DNA from: Planctomycetota bacterium
GTDB lineage: Bacteria; Planctomycetota; PUPC01; JACPCR01
NCBI GenBank assembly: GCA_030740295.1
Contig: JASLXP010000461.1
Coordinates: forward strand, 1-6,837
Reading direction: 5' to 3'
DNA length: 6,837 nucleotides
Below, one piece after another: positions 1 to 6,837 of the stretch. The notes under the pieces were generated by a model. That model saw nothing but the letters and a program-made list of their open reading frames with translations. It searched no databases and was not told where the DNA came from. Every line of letters begins with the position of its first letter. Within the stretch, counting starts at the first letter, position 1. Position numbers and translations under genes: made by a program.

Positions 1-1227
1 GACGAGTTCGGCGATTTCACTCCCGATACGGAATACTGGTGGGGGGGACAGGGCAACTATTATGGCGGCCGAACGGGCACAAGAACGCAGAACGAGGAGG
101 CCCACAAAGTAGGAATCTCCTGCGCTGTCTATTCGAATATCTGGGGCGGAGACGGCCCACCGGCTTTCGAGCTCATCCGCCGGCAGCCGGAATGGGGCTA
201 TGCATCGACCTTCAATGTCGCCTGGCTCGATCGGTGGAATCGCAATCCCATGGGAACTGGTCGCAAAGGTTGGCCGATGCATGTATGGCCAATCACCATT
301 ATGAATCACAGCCATGACGGCCCCATCGAACACCATGGACGAGAACTGATCGAGACCCATAAGACGCTCGGCTGGGACGCAGTTCGCTACGATTCGCACG
401 GTATTTCGAACGGCAATGCCAGACTGGTCAGAAAGCTGAAGAAGATCGTGCATGCGGAAGTGCCAAACTTTCAGTTCGGATACAACTCCAGCGTGCCTGG
501 CCGCGATCCGAGCAAGGCCGAAGCGTTCCGAGCTCACTGCGCCGATGAGGGCGGCATCATGGAAGAGGGCATCCGGCAGTATGGCGGCGGCGGTCTGTCT
601 TTCCGCGGCGGCGCATCCTACGAAGCCTTCGCCAACCGTTTGCTTTCCTTTAAGGAAGAGGCCCGTGAATTCGGCGGGCACTTCCTTGCTATCGGCATGG
701 ATAAATGTTTCCCCAACGATCTGATTTACCAATACATCATCTGGCTCGCAGGCAACACGCATCCCTGCTACAGCTGGCGGCCCGTGAGCGTTGCCAACTA
801 CAACCAGTTCGCGACCCGCTTCGCCGGCCAGCTCTGGGATCTCAACGTGAAGCCGATGAAGTCACCCGAGCAGAAGATCGATATCGGCGATGCAAAGAGT
901 TTTCTCTGGCGATGGAAGGATTTCGTGCACGAGCGTGAAATGCCCGGGGGACGCAATCAGTGGATTCTGCACCTCGTCAACACCCCAAAGGAGCGCGTCC
1001 TTTTCACCCATGATGACGCCAAAGTGCCCGAGCCGCGGTCTGATTTTCCGCTCGACGTGATGCTACCGCCCGAAGCGAAGGTGGATGCCGTATGGTTTCT
1101 GACCGCCGAATACGAGCTCACTCAGAAGAAACTGAAATACGATCACACAGGCAAAGGGATCCGGTTCACCGTTCCTAAGCTTCGTTTTTGGAGCTCTATT
1201 GTCATCGATTGGAAACTGACGGAATGA
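1..1227 (+). CDS. Probable glycoside hydrolase, TIM barrel plus C-terminal beta-sandwich (5'-partial)
   Basis: The frame is open from the first base to TGA at 1225-1227, giving 408 visible residues; the start lies upstream. The in-frame ATG at 250 is internal, because the protein before it is plausible and continuous. Numbering from the first visible codon, residues 1-280 look like the later part of a TIM barrel. A strand-end region AHKVGISCAVYSNIWGG is followed by G-P-P-A-F-E-L-I-R and P-E-W, a pattern seen in barrel hydrolases. GWDAVRYDSHG ends with Asp131 in an R-x-D context like the nucleophile strand of retaining alpha-glucan enzymes (GH13-like, GH66-like). Acidic residues Glu183, Glu188 and Glu189 lie 52-58 residues later and could supply the acid/base. 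Residues 315-408 (from WILHLVNTP to the C-terminal VPKLRFWSSIVIDW) resemble the beta-sandwich that closes GH66-type and related enzymes. Exact family and substrate are not recognised. Export is likely from context, but no signal peptide is visible. It overlaps the next gene by four bases. It could also be a catalytically inactive relative. Confidence 0.8.
   Translation, partial: DEFGDFTPDTEYWWGGQGNYYGGRTGTRTQNEEAHKVGISCAVYSNIWGGDGPPAFELIRRQPEWGYASTFNVAWLDRWNRNPMGTGRKGWPMHVWPITIMNHSHDGPIEHHGRELIETHKTLGWDAVRYDSHGISNGNARLVRKLKKIVHAEVPNFQFGYNSSVPGRDPSKAEAFRAHCADEGGIMEEGIRQYGGGGLSFRGGASYEAFANRLLSFKEEAREFGGHFLAIGMDKCFPNDLIYQYIIWLAGNTHPCYSWRPVSVANYNQFATRFAGQLWDLNVKPMKSPEQKIDIGDAKSFLWRWKDFVHEREMPGGRNQWILHLVNTPKERVLFTHDDAKVPEPRSDFPLDVMLPPEAKVDAVWFLTAEYELTQKKLKYDHTGKGIRFTVPKLRFWSSIVIDWKLTE
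1209..1227 (+). promoter_or_regulatory. ATGA stop/start overlap with weak ribosome binding site
   Basis: The ATG at 1224-1226 shares bases with the TGA at 1225-1227 that ends the upstream hydrolase gene. A weak purine stretch GGAAA at 1211-1215 sits eight bases before the ATG and is the only Shine-Dalgarno candidate. Such overlaps usually mean that terminating ribosomes re-initiate, so the two proteins are probably made in linked amounts. The overlap also supports choosing this start over an in-frame TTG at 1188, which would put twelve extra residues, several of them polar or charged, in front of a good signal peptide. Confidence 0.7.
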
Positions 1228-3695
1228 ACGCAACGACTCTGGCCTCCAAAATCCTACTGTTTTCGATGCTTTCCGGGCTTGCTTCGTCTCAAGGCGTCAA
1301 ACTCGTCCATCATCCCAGGCAAACAAATCCTGACCTGCAAGGCCGGCCGCGAATCGTTGTCGAAGATGCCGACGCCAAGCACGGCACCGCGCAGGCTGCC
1401 GTGCCCGGTAAGAGCAAGCCCGGTGGGACGATTTGTTCCTTTTACTCTTATGCCCGGCCAGCGGGCATTTACCGCGTCACCTGGCGCGTGAAGGTGGACG
1501 ACAACACGATTGCCGGCAATGTGTTTTCTGCGGGCACCGGCCGGGGCAAGATTGTGCTAAAGGGCACAGACTTCAAGAAACCGAATACCTTTCAGGAGTT
1601 TTCATACACCGCGCAGAAGGGCGAAGGGGGATTCTTTGCGGTCCGGTCAAACTGGCCGGGCAAAGGACGGATTCATGTTGACAGCATCACGGTCTCATCA
1701 GAGAGACTTTTCACAGAGCTGGAAGTACTCCAAAAGAAGGGTGGCCTGCCGCTGCCCGAAATATGGAATCTGCCGAAACCGAATCCTCCCCGGCTGCATA
1801 TCGGAAAGGGGCTCTGGTGGGATTACTTTCACCTCGGCGAAGTCATGGCCGAGATGGGCGGAGCGTTCCCGACCTCGTCGTATTACTCCAGAGGGCAGTA
1901 CGGTGCTTCTCTGGGTGGCTTTCCAAATACCTGGCAGAAAATCGGCAGCCACAATCTGGTCATCCTGGCAAACATTGATGCAGCGTCACTCAGAGCTCGT
2001 GGCCGCGCATTGCTCGAGGAATACGTAAAGAACGGCGGAGGATTGCTCATCCTTGGAGGCCCTTTCGCCTTTCAGCGCGGCGGCTATCGCTACACATCCC
2101 TCGACAGAATGCTGCCGTGCGATCTGGTGGGCAAGAATCGACTGAAGGCGGATGACCTCGTTTGGAAACCGACCGCAGAGGCATCCAAATGGCTGCCGAA
2201 GAACCTGAGGTGGGAGCTTTCGCCACGAGCCTTCTACTATCACCCAATGAAACCGAGGCCGGCATCAACGGTCCTGGTTGAGGCTGGTGGTCATCCAATC
2301 GTTGCCGTCAGGCCATATGGTAAAGGGCGCGTTGGTGTGATCGCGGCAACCGTGGAAGGCGATCCCAGAGACCAGCTCGCATTCTGGGAATGGGGCGACC
2401 TGCCCCGCCTCATCGCCGCAGTCAGCAACTGGGTGATGGCAAACCCCAAAGCGGTCAAGGCCCAGCCAATGAATGAAAAGGATCGCCAGCAGCTTGAAGC
2501 ACTGGCCATGCCTGCTCCCGACGATAGGAAGGCAGACCGCGAACGCCAGCTCAGACAGTTGCTGCGGAAATGCCGGGACAAATCTTTCGCTATGGAGCTC
2601 CTTTCAACAGTCTCGAATTCGGAAAGCGATCCCAATCACAAATTCGTGAAAAACGTTGCTGCGACAGTGCTGCCCTTTGTAGATGAGAATTTCGAAGAGG
2701 AGATTGAGTCACTGCTGGAATCCAACGCCACGGGCAAATCCGAGCTCGGCCTGCGCGTTTTAGGACGCTGCGCCAGCGACGATGCCGAAGACATCCTGAC
2801 CAACTATCTGGAGAAAGGCGCGTCTGCCCTCTCTTCCGGCGAGCCGGACGAAATCCTTGGCGCCGCTGCCGGGCCGGGGCTTTCAGCAGAGCTCGATATG
2901 GCCGCGAACGGCCGGTTGAAACTGGCTGCCGTCCTCGCGCTCGGCGATTTGGGTGAACAGAGTACGATCAAAGCATTGCGCCGCGCGACAAAAGAGTTTT
3001 CAAAAAAACGGCAGCAAAATACCGAGGTCGATCTTGTTCCCGATCTGAATGAAAACGTCTACCAGCAGTCACTCGCCTCACGATGCCGTCTCGGTGATTC
3101 GAAAGCGGTCGGGCCTTTCCTTGATGCCCTCCTTAGAAATGCTCTGGAGATCGAGGAATTTGAAAACGCGCTTCAGGTGATGCTTGTCAACAAAGACGAC
3201 AAACGCCTCCTCAGCATGCGAGAGATCGGCCGAATCAGAATACCTGTGTTGCGCCGCAGGCTTGCACTATGTGCGGATCTGATGCGCAGAATGCCCGGTA
3301 AGTTGAGCCCGGAATTTGCCAGAGAATTTGCCAGGAGGAATCATCCCCTTCTCACGGAATTCGCCTTTGCGGCTCTCACCCCCAATGAACACCGAAAGCT
3401 GACCAATCTGATGGCCGCCGGCATGATGCCGCTCATAAAACAGGGCACCCTCGACGAACTCCGCATGCTTGGCTTGAAATACGTCCTGGCTTCAGGGGAT
3501 GCCACTCTTAAACAGGAGCTATTCAAGGCCCTGGCCGAATCGGCCGGCAGCAGTCCTGACTCCGCGATGTTCGCCATACGCGCCACCACACAACTGGAGC
3601 GAGCGATCTGCTCAAAGATCCTGAAGGTCGCCGCCGAACACCAGTCAGAAAAGGTGCGAAGATTGGCCGGGCTTTACGCTCCGTTAGTTCAGTAA
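1224..3695 (+). CDS. Secreted protein: beta-sandwich, glutamine-amidotransferase-like domain, HEAT-like helical tail
   Basis: The predicted protein has 823 residues and begins MNATTLASKILLFSMLSGLASSQG, a typical signal peptide with likely cleavage near residue 22 (A-S-S before Q). Residues about 25-157 are strand-rich (YRVTWRVKVDD, then RIHVDSITVSSE) and resemble a galactose-binding-like sandwich. Residues about 185-405 match the class I glutamine-amidotransferase-like fold found in exported PVC proteins (PF07090/ThuA-like style): NLVILANIDAAS at 244-255, EEYVKNGGGLLILGGPF ending at 281, a following GGY and MLPCDL, and a late PYGKGRVGVIAA strand. The usual G-x-C-x-G nucleophile elbow is replaced by L-G-G-P at 277-280, so amidotransferase activity is unlikely. 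After a charged linker (about 417-450), residues about 470-823 are nearly all alpha-helical with HEAT-like units such as RLKLAAVLALGDLGEQ from 564. A binding or scaffolding role outside the cytoplasm is inferred, not shown. It is encoded between two hydrolase genes on the same strand. Domain calls were made by eye. Confidence 0.85.
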   Translation: MNATTLASKILLFSMLSGLASSQGVKLVHHPRQTNPDLQGRPRIVVEDADAKHGTAQAAVPGKSKPGGTICSFYSYARPAGIYRVTWRVKVDDNTIAGNVFSAGTGRGKIVLKGTDFKKPNTFQEFSYTAQKGEGGFFAVRSNWPGKGRIHVDSITVSSERLFTELEVLQKKGGLPLPEIWNLPKPNPPRLHIGKGLWWDYFHLGEVMAEMGGAFPTSSYYSRGQYGASLGGFPNTWQKIGSHNLVILANIDAASLRARGRALLEEYVKNGGGLLILGGPFAFQRGGYRYTSLDRMLPCDLVGKNRLKADDLVWKPTAEASKWLPKNLRWELSPRAFYYHPMKPRPASTVLVEAGGHPIVAVRPYGKGRVGVIAATVEGDPRDQLAFWEWGDLPRLIAAVSNWVMANPKAVKAQPMNEKDRQQLEALAMPAPDDRKADRERQLRQLLRKCRDKSFAMELLSTVSNSESDPNHKFVKNVAATVLPFVDENFEEEIESLLESNATGKSELGLRVLGRCASDDAEDILTNYLEKGASALSSGEPDEILGAAAGPGLSAELDMAANGRLKLAAVLALGDLGEQSTIKALRRATKEFSKKRQQNTEVDLVPDLNENVYQQSLASRCRLGDSKAVGPFLDALLRNALEIEEFENALQVMLVNKDDKRLLSMREIGRIRIPVLRRRLALCADLMRRMPGKLSPEFAREFARRNHPLLTEFAFAALTPNEHRKLTNLMAAGMMPLIKQGTLDELRMLGLKYVLASGDATLKQELFKALAESAGSSPDSAMFAIRATTQLERAICSKILKVAAEHQSEKVRRLAGLYAPLVQ
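3312..3335 (+). repeat. 12-bp in-frame tandem duplication (EFAR-EFAR)
   Basis: Two adjacent 12-base units, GAATTTGCCAGA and GAATTTGCCAGG, differ only at the last base. They encode Glu-Phe-Ala-Arg twice (residues 697-704 of the helical tail protein). The near-identity at DNA level suggests a recent slippage duplication. The insertion of four residues would add about one helical turn and leaves the frame intact. Confidence 0.8.
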
Positions 3696-3729
3696 GCAGC
3701 AGCACATCACCAACGGACTGCTTCTACAC
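3696..3729 (+). other. Short intergenic gap with weak hairpin before the third gene
   Basis: These 34 bases separate the TAA at 3693-3695 from the ATG at 3730. There is no recognisable Shine-Dalgarno sequence and no promoter-like pair of boxes. AAGCAG (3694-3699) can pair with CTGCTT (3718-3723) across an 18-base loop, ending six bases before the ATG. With only six pairs and no T-run it is not a convincing terminator. Read-through from the upstream genes, and therefore one transcript, is the simplest interpretation. Confidence 0.5.
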
Positions 3730-6700
3730 ATGAATAAGATTCTTACTCCGCTCGCATCTGTATTCCTTATGTCCACACTCAGCGGGTATTCAGAATCGCC
3801 ATGGATTGCGAAAACCTCAAGCTCGGGGGAATTGCGGCTTGCACACAAGGGCATCGAAGTCGCTGCCGTGCGTCCCGCCCTCTTCGAGCAGGGATGGAAA
3901 TTCGGGAGCTTCAAACCAGGTAAGGCATCGAAGAATGCAGCCAACGCGCTAAAGGGCCGGATCAAAGCGCCGAGTGGAGCAGTTGTTGATTCCACATTAG
4001 TCACGAAGGCCACTGAAAACGGAATTCATCTTGAATACACGCTCGTCCCGCTCAATGACATACAGGCCAACAGTCTGTTCGTTGGGATGGATCTGCCTGT
4101 CGGAAAAGTCGCGGGAGAACCGTTTTCTGTAGACGGCGAGAAGAAGTCTGTGCCCGTTGAATTTAGTGAAGTCGGCCTCTGGGCTGGAAAGGCGCGGGAG
4201 CTTTCGCTCGGAATAAAGGGAGGCGGCGCATTAAGAATCCGCCAGGACACTCCCGGCGCGATACTCGTGCAGGACAATCGGAAGTGGGGGCCGTCGCTGA
4301 CCATTCGGATAGGCGAACTGAGTGAAAAGCTCTGGAAGAAAGGGCAGACGCTGAAGGTGTCATTCAGCGTTGCCACTGACCAGGGCATGTCCTTGAGGCA
4401 CGACGGGCCGGTCACGATCACCGCGGGCAAGGACTGGATACCGCTTGATGTGGTCCTCGATATCGAGCCAGGCTCTGCCCTTGATTTCTCGAACATGGGA
4501 TTACACGATGCTCCTGCGGGCAAACATGGGCGCGTCATCGCGCGGCCCGACGGCACTTTCGCCTTTGAAAAGAAGCCTGAAACTTCTGTACGCTTCTACG
4601 GAGTCAACCTCTGCTTCTCCGCGCATTACATCACTCACGAGCAGTCCGACAGACTGGCCGATCGTCTGGCAAGGCTTGGATACAACGCGGTTAGAGTCCA
4701 CCACCATGAAGCCGAGCTGATTGGTAGAGGCCGCGGCACGATGGCCATCCCCGACCGCAAGTCCGATAGAACTAAATCGCTCACACTTTTCGAAGCCCCT
4801 TCCAACCAGGGCGAGCATTACACCGCCAGGATTCGCGGTTACGTTCACCCTCCGAAGACCGGCGACTACGTCTTGTGGCTGGCCAGCGATGACAACGGCA
4901 AGCTCTTCCTCAGCCCCGATGACAAACCGGGCAATAAGAAAATGATTGCATCCGTTTCCGGCTGGACCGGAGCACGCCAGTGGGACAAATACTCGTCTCA
5001 GAAATCGAAGCCGGTCCATCTGGAAGCGGGCAAGAAATACTTCATCGAGGTAAATCATCGAGAGGGCGAGCTGGGCGATCACCTGGCTGTGGCCTGGCAG
5101 GCTCCCCAATCCAAGAGAGGAATCATCCCAGGTCAAAATCTCTCCAGATTCGGAGCGAAGGATGATGAGAAGGGAACCATCGAGTGGGAGAGTTGGCCGG
5201 ACCAGACTACGAAAAACAGCACGAAGCCTAATGCAGAGAAATTGGAACAGATCCAGTATCTGCTCGCGGCCATGAAGAAGCGCGGCATTTACATCACAAC
5301 AGACCTCTATGTTTCGCGTCCCGTACTTGCAGCGGAGATTTGGGAAGGTGCGACAGGCAAGGTAGAGATGGACGAATTCAAAATGCTCGTGCCTGTAAAC
5401 GAACGGGCATTCGAGAACTGGAAAGAATTCGTACGGCAATTCATGGGGGCGCCGAACCCGCACTCCGGCATGCCGCTGGCGCGGGATCCGGCATTCTCAT
5501 GGCTCAGCATGATCAACGAAGGTAACCAGGGCAATTTTATCGGGCGACTCAGCGAACGTGCGAAGAAAGACTGGATTCGCGCATGGAATGAATTCTTGAC
5601 CGAGCGCTACGGTACCGCAGCGGAACTGGCAAAGGCGTGGGGCAAGGAATCAGGTGATCCCAAAATGCAGACAGTGAAACTCTTCCCAAGTATCTATGAC
5701 GATTCCCCTCCGGCCCGTGACCTCAGCGCTTTCCTCGCGGCGACCGAAGCAAACATGTTTGCCCGCATGAAAGAATTCCTGCGTGAAGAGCTCAAATGCC
5801 AGGCCTTACTCACCAACATGAACGCATGGACGAATCGAGTCGCCACGCAATCTGCGCGAGCTGAATACGATTATGTGGACGATCACTTCTACGTAGACCA
5901 TCCTCGATTCATCGAACGGCGATGGAGCCTGCCCTCGAGATGTCCAAACAGCAGCCCCATCGCTGCAGGCGCACCAGGCGGACGCAAATGCTCGTTCACC
6001 CGGCTTCTGGATAAACCGTTCACCGTGAGCGAATACAATTATTCAGGACCGGGCCGCTTCCGAGGTGTTGGCGGAATTCTCACTGGATGTATGGGAGCAT
6101 TGCAGGGCTGGGACGTTATCTGGCGATTCACATACAGCCACAACCGAGAGAATCTCTTCACTCCCGCTCCAATAAATTATTTCGACCTGAGCACAGACCC
6201 ACTCAACCAGGCCGCCGATCGAGCTGCTGTCTGCCTCTACCTGCGTGGTGACATGAAGGGGGCCCCGCATACCATTGCCCTCGCACTGGATTCCGATTCG
6301 CTCAATTCTCAAAAGACGCCTAATAAAAACCTCGCCCCTGGCTGGCATGCTCTGGCCTGGGTAACAAAGGTCGGAACATTTCTTTCAAAAGCAGGTAAGA
6401 AGATTGAGGCCGACCTGGTCCTGCCGTTTGGCAGCCAGCAAGTTCTGACGGATGGCAAAGTCCTTCAAATAGATCCCTACACTGGTAGCGCCGGCCAGAA
6501 ACTGGTAGCAGAGATCCGCAGAGAGGGATGGCTCAAAGACAATAAAACAGATCTGGCCGAAAATTACCTGAAGAGCGAGACCGGGCAGATAACCATAAAT
6601 GCACCGGAAGACATCCTGGTAATTGATACACCACGCACAGCCGGAGGTTACGCGCCCGAGGGGAAAACGATCCGGACCGATGCGGCCAGCATCACGATGA

Positions 6701-6837
6701 ACAGAACCTATGGCACAGTGTGGATTTCCAGCGTGGACGACGAGCCTATAAAAACCAGTAAACGGCTAATTGTTACTCACCTGACCGACCTGCAGAATAC
6801 CGGCGCATATTTTGGCGAACAGGCCAGGCAGACTCTG
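3730..6837 (+). CDS. Secreted clan GH-A (GH5-like) glycoside hydrolase with inserted PA14 domain (3'-partial)
   Basis: The frame runs open from ATG 3730 to the window end, 1036 residues without a stop; the C-terminus is cut off. MNKILTPLASVFLMSTLSG is a signal peptide, with cleavage likely between residues 21 and 23. Residues about 24-250 are beta-rich; LDFSNMGLHDAPAGKHGR then leads into the barrel. Strand 1 is RFYGVNLCFSAHY (288-300) and strand 2 is YNAVRVHHHE (318-327), with Arg322 at the conserved GH5 position. A PA14 domain occupies about 331-485, and the barrel resumes with LLAAMKKRGIYITTDLYVSR (511-530). Asn596-Glu597 (MINEG) is the strand-4 acid/base pair. His719-Phe-Tyr721 matches the strand-6 His-x-Tyr. 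Glu768 (TVSEYN) is the strand-7 nucleophile, and Trp798 sits at strand 8. These residues identify a retaining glycosidase with a full active site. Residues from about 850 form a strand-rich C-terminal region including VIDTPRTAGG and LIVTHLTDLQNTG. Substrate is unknown; a beta-linked glycan is usual for the clan. It is probably co-transcribed with the genes before it. Confidence 0.92.
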   Translation, partial: MNKILTPLASVFLMSTLSGYSESPWIAKTSSSGELRLAHKGIEVAAVRPALFEQGWKFGSFKPGKASKNAANALKGRIKAPSGAVVDSTLVTKATENGIHLEYTLVPLNDIQANSLFVGMDLPVGKVAGEPFSVDGEKKSVPVEFSEVGLWAGKARELSLGIKGGGALRIRQDTPGAILVQDNRKWGPSLTIRIGELSEKLWKKGQTLKVSFSVATDQGMSLRHDGPVTITAGKDWIPLDVVLDIEPGSALDFSNMGLHDAPAGKHGRVIARPDGTFAFEKKPETSVRFYGVNLCFSAHYITHEQSDRLADRLARLGYNAVRVHHHEAELIGRGRGTMAIPDRKSDRTKSLTLFEAPSNQGEHYTARIRGYVHPPKTGDYVLWLASDDNGKLFLSPDDKPGNKKMIASVSGWTGARQWDKYSSQKSKPVHLEAGKKYFIEVNHREGELGDHLAVAWQAPQSKRGIIPGQNLSRFGAKDDEKGTIEWESWPDQTTKNSTKPNAEKLEQIQYLLAAMKKRGIYITTDLYVSRPVLAAEIWEGATGKVEMDEFKMLVPVNERAFENWKEFVRQFMGAPNPHSGMPLARDPAFSWLSMINEGNQGNFIGRLSERAKKDWIRAWNEFLTERYGTAAELAKAWGKESGDPKMQTVKLFPSIYDDSPPARDLSAFLAATEANMFARMKEFLREELKCQALLTNMNAWTNRVATQSARAEYDYVDDHFYVDHPRFIERRWSLPSRCPNSSPIAAGAPGGRKCSFTRLLDKPFTVSEYNYSGPGRFRGVGGILTGCMGALQGWDVIWRFTYSHNRENLFTPAPINYFDLSTDPLNQAADRAAVCLYLRGDMKGAPHTIALALDSDSLNSQKTPNKNLAPGWHALAWVTKVGTFLSKAGKKIEADLVLPFGSQQVLTDGKVLQIDPYTGSAGQKLVAEIRREGWLKDNKTDLAENYLKSETGQITINAPEDILVIDTPRTAGGYAPEGKTIRTDAASITMNRTYGTVWISSVDDEPIKTSKRLIVTHLTDLQNTGAYFGEQARQTL
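4720..5184 (+). other. PA14 domain nested in the glycoside hydrolase barrel
   Basis: Within the GH-A enzyme, residues about 331-485 do not belong to a TIM barrel. They carry a full set of PA14 marks: F-E-A-P then YTARIRGYVHPPKTGDYVLW, S-D-D-N-G-K-L-F-L-S, a conserved middle W-T-G-x-x-Q-W-D-K-Y-S-S-Q-K-S, LEAGKKYFIEVNHREG, and a closing G-D-H-L-A-V-A-W-Q followed by IIPGQNLSRF. PA14 is a beta-barrel module often used for carbohydrate binding. Its place between barrel strand 2 and helix/strand 3, rather than at an end, makes it an insertion. Boundaries are estimated to within about ten residues. Confidence 0.85.

Noticed and set aside
41..47. Seven-G run as a frameshift site
   Set aside because: The frame reads W-W-G-G through it and stays sensible on both sides, so there is no sign of a shift.
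250..252. ATG as the start of the first gene
   Set aside because: The frame is open back to the first base, and the upstream residues look like a barrel hydrolase (AHKVGISCAVYSNIWGG, P-E-W). The gene is cut by the window edge instead.
1188..1223. A TTG start 36 bases upstream for the second gene
   Set aside because: It would add MELYCHRLETDG ahead of a good signal peptide and has no ribosome site. The ATG at 1224 in the ATGA overlap is better.
3694..3723. Rho-independent terminator between the second and third genes
   Set aside because: The stem is six base pairs with an 18-base loop, and no T-run follows.
3730..3798. Lipoprotein signal in the third gene
   Set aside because: The signal peptide has L-S-G-Y where a lipobox would need Cys. 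The second gene's signal peptide also lacks Cys, so both fit ordinary signal peptidase I export.
4026..4556. A 176-residue open frame on the minus strand
   Set aside because: It lies wholly inside the beta-rich N-terminal part of the GH-A gene, has a Ser/Pro-rich composition typical of shadow frames, and shows no domain.
4501..5463. A 320-residue open frame on the minus strand
   Set aside because: It is codon-in-register with the GH-A gene. In that register an antisense stop appears only where the sense gene uses TTA, CTA or TCA, which are uncommon here, so a long opening is expected. The sense strand carries barrel and PA14 motifs across the same bases; the antisense protein shows none.

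Overview
The window is a compact, single-strand stretch of genes for exported carbohydrate-processing proteins. It is moderately GC-rich by eye and has almost no non-coding DNA. The style of the proteins suggests the PVC group (Planctomycetota, Lentisphaerota, Kiritimatiellota, Verrucomicrobiota). Signs of this are very large secreted glycoside hydrolases, a PA14 domain of the form common in those phyla (G-D-Y-x-L-W-L-A-S-D-D-N core), an exported glutamine-amidotransferase-like protein with a helical-repeat tail, and starts without strong Shine-Dalgarno sequences. The phylum is inferred from protein style; no marker gene is present.

Layout: (1) Positions 1-1227 hold the C-terminal 408 residues of a probable glycoside hydrolase, a TIM-barrel part followed by a beta-sandwich; its N-terminus lies upstream of the window. 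(2) Positions 1224-3695 hold a complete 823-residue secreted protein. It has a signal peptide, a beta-sandwich, a class I glutamine-amidotransferase-like fold without the catalytic cysteine, and a long alpha-helical (HEAT-like) tail. Its ATG overlaps the preceding TGA (ATGA), so the two genes are probably translationally coupled. (3) After a 34-base gap, an open frame runs from 3730 to the end of the window (1036 residues visible, no stop). It encodes a secreted clan GH-A (GH5-like) glycoside hydrolase with recognisable catalytic residues: Asn-Glu at 596-597, His-x-Tyr at 719-721 and Glu768. A complete PA14 domain appears to be spliced into the barrel between strands 2 and 3.

The three genes share strand and spacing and look like one operon. 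The simplest reading is a small set for polysaccharide or glycoconjugate breakdown: two hydrolases of different fold classes flanking a probably non-catalytic, possibly binding or scaffolding, secreted protein. The substrate cannot be read from the sequence. No transporter, regulator, sulfatase, RNA gene, mobile element or CRISPR array lies in the window. The most interesting points are the nested PA14 domain in the third gene, the unusual architecture of the second protein, and the uncertain family of the first enzyme.
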